Below are positions 1 through 8,800 of a stretch of DNA of 64,000 bases, in pieces. Origin of the DNA: an uncultured Clostridia bacterium (GTDB lineage Bacteria > Bacillota > Clostridia > Christensenellales > UBA1242); NCBI GenBank assembly GCA_934778205.1, contig CAKVOD010000001.1, forward strand, positions 124,001 through 188,000. Reading direction: 5' to 3'. Position 1 is the first letter of the stretch, and the number at the start of each line of letters is the position of its first letter. A program made the position numbers and the translations under genes. The notes under the pieces were generated by a model that worked only from the letters and a program-made list of their open reading frames with translations, ran no database searches and was not told the origin of the DNA.

Positions 1-350
1 GAGTTTGACAACCTCCAACATATGGTGGCGATGGCCCAAAATGTGACGTAATTTCACTATCTGCTAGATTAATACCTATTAAATTGCCTATGCTAAGACT
101 CGGAACACATTGCGTATTATCTACCTTTGTTTCGGGGCTTTTTACAATTGCAAAAAATTGAAAGATAAATGATAAAGCCAACATAATTATAACAAACCTT
201 AAAAGAAGGCTCTTTTTGTCATTTTGCAAAAATCGACAACTTCCCCGTCGTTTTTTGCAGTTATCTTGTGCGTTTTGTAGGGTTATGTTGTCATTTTGGA
301 CAACGTTATACCCCCCCCCCCCCGTTTAGCATATTTGTTCTATTTTTCAT
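1..350 (-). CDS. Phase-variable membrane-anchored protein (partial, out of frame here)
   Basis: I do not recognise the family. On the minus strand an AAGGAG site (about 360-365) precedes an ATG at 350-348, followed by eight codons and then a run of 13 G (323-311). With 13 G the frame meets TAA at 308-306 after 14 codons. With 12 or 15 G it stays open for more than 100 codons, to the window edge. That frame encodes a basic, N/Q-rich cytoplasmic stretch, one membrane segment (LLLRFVIIMLALSFIFQFF) and an extracytoplasmic part ending in FGPSPPYVGG. No other good start precedes the membrane segment, so expression seems to depend on tract length. It lies downstream of spmB on the same strand. A homopolymer sequencing error is the alternative explanation. 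Confidence 0.6.
311..323. repeat. Homopolymer tract C13/G13 (candidate slippage switch)
   Basis: Thirteen consecutive C on the plus strand, read as G in the overlapping minus-strand gene, ten codons after its start. Such a tract is very unlikely by chance in AT-rich DNA, and it lies between a good start and a long open frame that is one base out of register. Known phase-variable genes use tracts of this length and position. Confidence 0.75.
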
Positions 351-478
351 AGGTTGAGTTCTCCTTGTTCTAAATATTTTACGCTTTTAGTGTACCACAA
401 TCGCGAAAAAATATCAAATGTTTTTATGAAAATTTTTTATAATTTTATAACTTTACTCATTTTTTAAACCTTATGAAA

Positions 479-991
479 TTATATAATTTTGCAAAGCAAA
501 CACGAAATAACAACACCAACAAGCGTTGCAAGTAGCGCAATTGGAATGGCAACCCCGAGTTTTTTTACCTTTGTTTGTGAAAGATATATTGTCGCGATAT
601 AAAAGACTGAGTCACTACAACCAATGATTGTGCTAGCACAGCGCGCGACATATGAGTCAGCGCCATATGTATTATAAATGTTTTCCAAAATTGCAAGACT
701 GCCACTCCCACTGAATGGGCGAATAAGTATGAGTTCTGAAAGTTCGGGCGGAATTTGCAACATCGAAAAAACAGGACTCATTATGATTGACAAGAGCGCC
801 GTTAGTCCGCTAGCTTTCATAAGTTCTACCGCGACAAATATTGCGACTAGGTACGGGAAAATTGATACAATTAGTTCAACGCTACCTTTCGCGCCACGTA
901 CAAAGCAGTCATAACAATTGATGCGTTTTACAACACCATAAACTAGCAACCCCACAATCAAAAGCGGAATAATCATTGCAGACAACGGCAT
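479..991 (-). CDS. spmB: Spore maturation protein B
   Basis: SpmB-type membrane protein of 170 residues with a nucleoside-recognition (Gate) domain. Together with SpmA it is needed for proper spore core dehydration in Bacillus and Clostridium. Several hydrophobic segments are visible, and the central motif PFSGSGSLAILEN followed by a polar DSVFYIATIYLS helix is typical of the family. Its start overlaps the end of spmA by 19 nt, so the two are translationally coupled. Length is normal. Identification is from recognised motifs and the spmA-spmB pairing. Confidence 0.9.
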   Translation of the reverse strand: MPLSAMIIPLLIVGLLVYGVVKRINCYDCFVRGAKGSVELIVSIFPYLVAIFVAVELMKASGLTALLSIIMSPVFSMLQIPPELSELILIRPFSGSGSLAILENIYNTYGADSYVARCASTIIGCSDSVFYIATIYLSQTKVKKLGVAIPIALLATLVGVVISCLLCKII

Positions 992-1689
992 CGTTTGCCT
1001 CCGTGCGTTTTATTGTCCTTATTTTTGCGCGCGCCACCGCCACGTCTGTTGCGTGTGATGTACAATTCACACTGAGCCATTGTTTGCTGTTGGCACGATG
1101 AGGTTTTGCCGTTTGCGCCATTTCCGCCACCTTTGCGCTTGAGCGCATAGTGCATTTTGACAAGCACGACGCCCACAACCGTGGACACAACTGTGGCAAT
1201 AAGACTTGGCACGATAATGTCGGATGCGTTCGCCGACCCCGCTGTTACGCGCATACCGATGATTGTTGTTGGCAACAATTGAATACTTGTTGCATTGATG
1301 ACAAGCAACATAACCATTGAGGCGGTTATCTTGTCGCTACCGTCACTGAGTTCTTGAAACGCCTTGATGCCCGTCGGCGTTGCGGCGTTGCCGACGCCTA
1401 GCATATTGAACGACATATTCATTGCGACATACTCTTTTGCGCGGTTGTCGATTTTGCCAAACAACAAGTCAATCAATGGCGACAATAACGACGATATTTT
1501 TTCAGAAAGTTTTGTTTCTTTTACAATCTCAATTAACCCTAGCCACACCGCGTACACCGCAAGCAATTTGATTGATAAATTTACTGCCAAACCACTTGCG
1601 CCAATCATTGTCGTGAGTGCCTTTTCAGGGTCGCCAACCAGCAAAAAACACAACGACAGCATCATTATTACTAGCCATATCTTGTCCAT
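973..1689 (-). CDS. spmA: Spore maturation protein A
   Basis: SpmA-type integral membrane protein of 238 residues, first gene of the spmA-spmB pair. It begins with the hydrophobic segment IWLVIMMLSLCFLLVG and carries the conserved NMLGVGNAATPTGIKAF motif near residues 95-110, a hallmark of this Gate-domain family. Known role: spore core dehydration and heat resistance, partner SpmB. The C-terminal 50 residues (from about KRKGGGNGANGKTSS) are polar, basic and low in complexity, longer than expected, and overlap the start of spmB, so this tail may be lineage-specific. Confidence 0.9.
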   Translation of the reverse strand: MDKIWLVIMMLSLCFLLVGDPEKALTTMIGASGLAVNLSIKLLAVYAVWLGLIEIVKETKLSEKISSLLSPLIDLLFGKIDNRAKEYVAMNMSFNMLGVGNAATPTGIKAFQELSDGSDKITASMVMLLVINATSIQLLPTTIIGMRVTAGSANASDIIVPSLIATVVSTVVGVVLVKMHYALKRKGGGNGANGKTSSCQQQTMAQCELYITRNRRGGGARKNKDNKTHGGKRCRCLQ

Positions 1690-1743
1690 ATTCTATATTT
1701 ATGCGTCAACATATAAAAAAACAACTTTTTACAAAAAATGTGC

Positions 1744-1764
1744 TATACTATACATTGTATGGAG
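1744..1764 (+). promoter_or_regulatory. Extended -10 promoter and RBS of first 108-aa gene
   Basis: TGCTATACT gives an extended -10 (TATACT at 1744-1749). A GGAG ribosome binding site at 1761-1764 precedes the ATG at 1770. No convincing -35 is visible. Confidence 0.5.
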
Positions 1765-1769
1765 TAAAT

Positions 1770-2096
1770 ATGAAATATTTAGATGACATTGAAATTGTAA
1801 CTGACAAATATGAAAAAGAAGGTATCCCCAAAGGCACTAAAGGCGTCATTATATCATCGGAAATTCGAGGCAAAAACTTTTTATGCGAATTATCAAATGT
1901 CCCTGATTTTTATGAAGTTTCATCAATCTGCTTTGAAGATTTGATTGTAACAAAAAGTTCCAACATTGAAGACCAAGTCATTTTGAATGACTTGCCACTT
2001 AATGACCCGCACTGGTGGTGCAAGGTCGAAGACGGTTATATTCTCAACTTGCTTGGCGAACGCAAAAATAAAATCCCTTATGACTACGATAGTTGA
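1770..2096 (+). CDS. Uncharacterised 108-aa protein, tandem copy 1
   Basis: Function unknown. I chose the ATG at 1770 because GGAG sits 5 nt upstream and because the paralogue that follows begins identically (MKYLD-IEI-TDKYEK). The N-terminal half (IPKGTKGVIISSEI then a beta-rich stretch) has the look of a small SH3-like barrel, as in DUF4926-type proteins; this is inference. The last 35 residues, including DPHWWCKVEDGYILNLLGE, match the second copy almost exactly. Soluble, no signal peptide. It diverges from spmA and lies 41 nt before its paralogue, probably in one transcript. Confidence 0.8.
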   Translation: MKYLDDIEIVTDKYEKEGIPKGTKGVIISSEIRGKNFLCELSNVPDFYEVSSICFEDLIVTKSSNIEDQVILNDLPLNDPHWWCKVEDGYILNLLGERKNKIPYDYDS

Positions 2097-2137
2097 ATAT
2101 TTTTAAATAAATTCATAAAAGATTAAAGGAGTTATAT

Positions 2138-2464
2138 ATGAAATATCTCGATTCAATTGAAATCATTACTGACAAATACGAAAAAATAGGTATCCCAAAA
2201 GGTACTCGTGGCGCAATAATTATGCCCGAAATTAGAAATAATACATTTATGTGCGAAGTGTTTAATTCTTCAAGTGACGATGAAACACCCGCAATCCGTA
2301 TAGATGAAATGAAAGTCACGCGAAGTTCCGACTTGACTGACGCTCAAATATTGCAAGATTTGCCACTTAATGACCCGCATTGGTGGTGCAAAGTCGAAGA
2401 CGGTTATATTCTCAACTTGCTCGGCGAGCGCAAAAATAAAATCCCGTATGATTACAATAGTTAA
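2138..2464 (+). CDS. Uncharacterised 108-aa protein, tandem copy 2
   Basis: Paralogue of the preceding gene, the same length to the residue. The N-terminal 70 residues differ at many positions, whereas LPLNDPHWWCKVEDGYIL and the rest of the C-terminus are identical apart from one residue, with differences in that DNA mostly synonymous. AAAGGAG precedes the start. The conserved WW and Cys-Lys-Val-Glu-Asp block is probably the functional part. No family assignment that I trust; a tandem duplicated small protein could be an immunity-like or binding protein, but nothing here proves it. Confidence 0.8.
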   Translation: MKYLDSIEIITDKYEKIGIPKGTRGAIIMPEIRNNTFMCEVFNSSSDDETPAIRIDEMKVTRSSDLTDAQILQDLPLNDPHWWCKVEDGYILNLLGERKNKIPYDYNS

Positions 2465-2526
2465 GTATTTTTAAATGATTTTTTCAATAAAAATATAAAA
2501 GCAAAAAATAAAACTTTATTATCAAT

Positions 2527-2570
2527 AAAAAAGCATATTCGAACTATAATTTCTCGAGTATGTTTTTTTT
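2527..2570 (+). terminator. Rho-independent terminator
   Basis: AAAAAAGCATATTCGA pairs with TCGAGTATGTTTTTTT around an 11-nt loop, with one mismatch and one wobble, ending in a T run. It ends the tandem 108-aa gene unit. Confidence 0.75.
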
Positions 2571-2669
2571 GTAAACAAGGCAAATAAATTTACAAACGCT
2601 TGCATAGACAATGTTTAGCATATCTTAATTTTAACACACAAAAAATACGTCAAAAGGGGCGTCATTTAG

Positions 2670-2698
2670 TTGAAAAAAATGTCGCAATATGTTAAAAT
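2670..2698 (+). promoter_or_regulatory. Promoter of the giant surface protein gene
   Basis: TTGAAA at 2670-2675, a 17-nt spacer, and TAAAAT at 2693-2698. It leaves an untranslated leader of about 135 nt before the ATG at 2842, in which I see nothing else but an RBS (CGGAGG) at 2831-2836. The rest of 2571-2669 appears empty. Confidence 0.6.
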
Positions 2699-2841
2699 GT
2701 TAGCAAACATTATTATGGACTAATTATTATATAAATGTTTTTAGTTTTTTGAGAATAGTTAGCCTCAAAATTACTAAAACTAATGCATAAAAAAATAGAC
2801 TACAAAACAAGCATAATTAGTTCCAAAATGCGGAGGAAAAA

Positions 2842-5800
2842 ATGGTAAGATACCAAAGACTAAAGTATATGATTGCGGGCTTGTGCGCGCTTGCACTTGC
2901 GCTTTTTGCGCTGGCAAGTTTTGTGCGCCCAACACAGCAAAAAATTACGACGATTAATGCTACAAATGACTTGCTTGTCACGGTTTCGCTTGTAGAAACA
3001 TATGTCGACTATCAAAGTGGCGAATACAGCGTCAAGGTTGGCGACACGCCAGTCAAGCAATATGATGTCAATGAAAATGACACAGTAGTGCTTGATAATA
3101 CTGATGCCTACAACCACGTCGTCAACAACGAACCTTTTGGCGGTGGCATTAAGACGCACGCCGTTCGTTTTGCGATGGGGACTACTGACTCAGCGACGCA
3201 GTTCAAACACTTACAGGTTTCCGCAACGCTCAATGGGCGAGGAATCAACACGCAACAAGTTGGTTCGGACTACACGTTTGAACAATTCATTTTTGGCTTG
3301 CCAAATGAGTTTTCTACCTCAGACGCAGGCGTCGTTTCAACCCCGATTTTGGAATCAAGCGGTCAATATATATTTAAGTATACGTATCGTACCATTGACA
3401 CCACAACGGGTGTCGACACCGAAAAGAGTGGCACATTCAGGCTTAACGTTTTGACTGCGCCATACCTCAGTGAAACAAACGGCGAAAATGCGTGGGATTA
3501 CCAAAACACGTTCACTTTTGTTGAGGACGCCGACCCGTCAATTGCAAACGCGGTCAATGCTTCACGCGCGGACACAAACTTGTTTTTCAATTACAACAAC
3601 CACACATACGACAGCACGGCGACAACACTCAAAATGCCGATTGTCAAATATGACGCAAGCAAATACAATCTTTCCTACACGCGCAAGGTTTATAACTCGC
3701 TTGAAACAGTGACGTCACAAATGGCAGTCAATATTGAAAACAACATCACAAAGGCTGTTGTGACGTTCACATCGACGTTAAACGGTGTGACTGAAACATT
3801 TGACTACCCTATTGCAGACCTTGACAACGCCCCATTTGTCGAACTTGCGTTTGAGGATATTGGCGAATACGAAATCTCAATGTCCCCAATGACTCGAACC
3901 GACAAGATGACATTTCTTCGCGTTGTCAACCGCGACCCAACTTTGCTTGGCGCACAAGACATAACTCGCAACTTGACCGTTTTTGGCTACCAACTCAAGT
4001 ATGCGGACAATGCTACTAATTCCTCCGAACTCCGCAACGTTGACCTCGGTTTGTATGCCGACATCACGACTCTAAACTATAATCTTATGGCGTCGACACT
4101 CACAAACAATGTGCAAGCGCTTAAGTTCTTTACCGACGAGGACGGCAAAAATTCCATTCCGTCGACAAATCAAGCGCCATTGTGGTTTGACTATATCGGC
4201 ACGCTCTCACAAGATGTTCAATCAAAATACTTTTATTATGCAAAAACTTCAATTCTCGACTTTTCCGCACTCGGTACAGTAACACCGACAAAGACTGGCG
4301 AATACAAAAAAGGCGAGTATTTTATGGACGCGGGCTTGTATTTAGTTGAAATAAATTACAAACTTTCGTCAATCGGTTATTCAAACCAAACGTTCAAACA
4401 ATATTTCGCTTTCATCATTGCAAACACTGCGCCGACTGCTGAAATTATCGCACTTGGCGACAACTCAACCGTTTACAACGACGGCTACACAAATCAAGAC
4501 GTGGCAGTCAATTGGGATGACACAAACCCATTTAATGCACGCGTGACAGCAAGTTATAGTCGCTACAATTTCCAAAATCAACTTGTCGAGGAAAATGTTT
4601 CAATCAATAAATATGGTTCGACAAATCAAACTGTTTTGAAAAATAGTGGCAAATATTATGTAAAACTTTCCTACGGCAGACTTGGAACAAGTTTCACATC
4701 GTGGGAATTTACGATTGACAAAATCGGCATTTCGGGTCTTAAAATAAATTTTGACGAACTTTTGCAAATTGCTCCTATTGACGCACTTACGACAAATGTT
4801 GTGAACAAGGCATTCAAACTCTCGTGGGATGCAAAGGCAAGCGGTGCGCAAATTACGCTTGAACACCAAAAAATGCTACTTGTAAAAGACGACGCCTACA
4901 GAGTCAATGACCTTTCAAACCTTGTTTACATTCGCGATGACGCAAACGGAAACAAAATTTACGCGCTCAAAAATGGATACAAGACAAGTTCGATTTCCTC
5001 AAGCGTCAAATACGAAAACGTGACGGAGTTTGAAGTTGCACAGTACGCGCTACATTTGTTCAAATTACGCGACGAAGCGGGCAACGAACTTTACTACTCA
5101 ATTTTGCTAGACAACACTAGCGCGTCCTACATTTTCTCGCCAGAAATTGACAATGATTACAATATTATTGACAATACAACAACTGCAATTTGGGGTTCTA
5201 GCAAGGCAATTACTTTCGACATACCATTGACGGGCGAAAGCGCTTTGTTCGATTATTTTACTGAAAACGCATTACTAAATTCGCTTTGTGACACGACAAA
5301 TGGCATTTTGAATGTTCCGTTTGAGTCAATCACTGTGCGCTATGCAAGCACTGATTCAGCACTCAATCTTTCCTCGCACCCACAGTCATCTCCTGCAATG
5401 CAGGTTGTGATTGACAAAACGACAAACACAATTTCGGCATACGCTAGCAATATTGACGTTTCTAGCGGAGCGCTTGTTGTCACAAACAACGCGCGTCCAA
5501 TTGTTTCGCCTATCTCAAGCCTTGACTATGACGAATACTTCTTTAAGGTCGAAGTTCTTGACAAGAGCACCGTCGCATCGGGGCTTAGAACTTCAGGACT
5601 TAGTATGACAAAACTTGAGGTCAATCTTGACGCTAGCCAAGTGCTTGCATTCACAGACGACAGCGTTTCAAGCGATATTCGCTTGTACAACGGCTCGGCA
5701 AGCAACCGCGATAAATTGTTCATCAATTACTTTGCTGAACGTAATTTGTTCAAGGTCGAAAGCCTCAAACTTGAATTCTATCCTTTTGCTATGGACAAAT

Positions 5801-8800
5801 CACTTGACACTTACCCTTATACAAGCAGTCCAAGTTTGGAATTTAATTTGCTAGAATCGGCTACTTATGATTCAGTGGCAGAAAAAATGAGGACAGACTA
5901 CTTCAACGTTGTTTACAATTCAGCGCTCAACAAAGAAGTAACTCAAGCGGGCAAGTACGTTGTCACACGTGTTTACGAATATAACTCCGCTCTATTCACA
6001 AGTGAGGACGATACACGCAGGACAAAAACTTATACATTCTACATTGACCGCAACGACATTGTTCAAAACATTACTGTTGACTACCCTATAAAAGACGACA
6101 ATGGCAAAGATATTTTCACGCGCACGGTTGGCGAATATATCAAACTTGCGCTAGGTCAAAAAGGCTATCAATATGCTGAATTTGACAAACTGCTTTTGTC
6201 CGCTGAGGGCAACAACGTCATTTTGACAACGGACATCTTCCCTATCAATGCGATTGTTCCTGAAAACAAATATTCCGTTCTTGACAAGGCGGACGACCGC
6301 ACATATACAAAAATTAATTCATTTGGCAATCAACTTGAAATTTTCTACAAACGCGCGACTGACGACGACTCAAAATTTGTTTCGGTTGCAAAAGTTTCGG
6401 CGTATGACACGCTAAGCATTGCGGAACAATTGTTGCTCGTCAATCCTGAAAAACTGCAGAGAGCAGGCATATATAAGTTTGTTCTCAACGACTTCACGGG
6501 CTACAGCACATTTGTTGACAACATCTTGTATGAAAACATCAATCCAAACACATTCACTTTCCGCATTGAAGTCAGCAAAGAGGCACCAAGCGGTAAGTAC
6601 TATCGCACACCTAATGCTGACGGCTCGGAAAACGAAATCATAAGAACGACAACGGGTGCGACAAGTAGCGAGGTTGCATCATCAAGTGATGACGAACTCA
6701 AGTTTGTGTTTGAAGACGCGATTGACATTTACAAAGCAAACATCAACCACACCGATGTTTTGGTTTCGCGCCGAACAAAAGGTATGACGCGCTTTGAAAC
6801 GGCTGTCACTGTCACATTTAATGACGCGACCTACGACGAAAACGGCAAAGTTGTTTATCCGTCAAGCACAAGCATAACTAGCCTTTCGGGCGTCATCGGC
6901 ATTCGCGAAGTTAAAAAGGACAGCAACGGCGTTGAAGTCAAGGACGCAAACGGAAATTCAATTTACAAATACACAATCATTTTGCCAACGAAAAACAACT
7001 CAGGCACATATTACGAGGGCGAATATCGCGTAACTATACATTATTATGGTCAAGAAAGTTACTACGCGGACGTTGTGACAGGCGTTTCCTACTACAAGAG
7101 CGAAATTGACGTTGTTTTGGATAGAACAGCGCCAAACTTCAATATTTTGCGCTTGCTTGAAGCAGACAAATACTTGCCAGAAACGAGCGCTGACCCCAAT
7201 GTTATTTCTAAAGAAGACATTGTTCAGTATGTAAAAAATCAACTCAACACTGAGTCGCAAGCCGAACTAAAAGAGCGTGTGCGCCAGTTCTTGCGCAACT
7301 ATGCGTTCGCATTGCCTCGCGATTTTGTATTCTATCAAGCAACAAATAATGGCTATCCTATCGGCTACTATGACGATTACACTTACTATGAACACGACAC
7401 GTCGGCTATGTATGTTCGCAAGTACAACAAGTACTCAAAGACTGACCCTCTTGCTGACCAATCTTACATAAAATCCGACCCTGAATTCGGTAGCACGACG
7501 GGCGTTTTGAGTTTCGACATCGGGCGCAATGAATATGTGCGCGACGGGCACAAAAAGCCAACAGAAACAAACTTGCCGTTTTATGAAACAGTTAAGTCAA
7601 TCGGCGGAACGGCAGATTATGGAAATGAAGGCTACTATGAAATCATAGAACTAGACCAAGCGGGCAACCAACGTATTTACACCGTTTATCTAAAACTCAC
7701 TGAAACACAAGTTGAATTTAACAACGGCACAGATTCTGCATTTGCAGATGCTAGCAACGATAGTTTGAGTCTTGGCTATGATTACAAGATTTCAAACATT
7801 GTTGCACTTGATTGCTTCACAAAAATTTCACTTTATGACAGAACTTTAAAAAATACGCTAATTGCGACATATGACATCACGCCAAACACAAATGTCGATG
7901 ACATCATATCCGCAATCAATGCGCGCATTTGCTCGCCTAGTGGATACGAAAATACGGGCGCACGCTATGCCCTTGAATTTTTGAACCGTTATGGCGACAA
8001 TTTGAGTGTATCCGTTCAAAGACCGGGAAAAGAACTAGGTTACACGATTGAGGAAGCAAACTTGACTTTCAAAATCACGCTTCCTACTTCGACAAGTAGC
8101 ACGTGGATTACAAAGTTCATCGTCAAACAATATGACGAGAGGACGGGCGGACTTGTTGAACTGACAAGCGACCTCAACGGCTCAATCAGTGACACGTTGT
8201 TTGATGGCGTTGCGTATACTTTTAATCGTGGCGAATACTACTTCTACTTGATTGACAACTTCGGGCGCGGACAAAATCAACCAATTCACTATATTTTCAA
8301 TATTGTAGACTCAAAAGACTTGACTTTCACTGGCACACAAATTGACAACACGACCGCAAATGACGTTTACTTTACGTATCAAACAAAACTTTACACGGCA
8401 AAACTTTACGTAAACGGCGAACTTGTTGTCAACCTTGACGACTATGAAAATATCACTTCAAACTACAATCAAGCATACTTCACTGAGCAATTCACTTTCA
8501 AAGCAGAACGTATGAAAAAGACTGATTACAAAATCATTCTTTCATACAACACTTCGGGTGTAGTCGTTGAAACACAAGATATTGTTTATACTTTCTCGAT
8601 TGACACAATCTTGCCTACATTTGAACTTACCGATTCAAATGGCAACAATATGAATTATCTATTGACAAATGTTGGTTCAAGCACGAGCAAGGAAATTAAT
8701 ATTAGTTGGAACGACCCAACAAACTTCCCTGTCACTGTCACGCTTGAAAGAGTTTATGGTGGCCAAAAATCTACGGTTACGCTAAGCAAAAATTACAACA

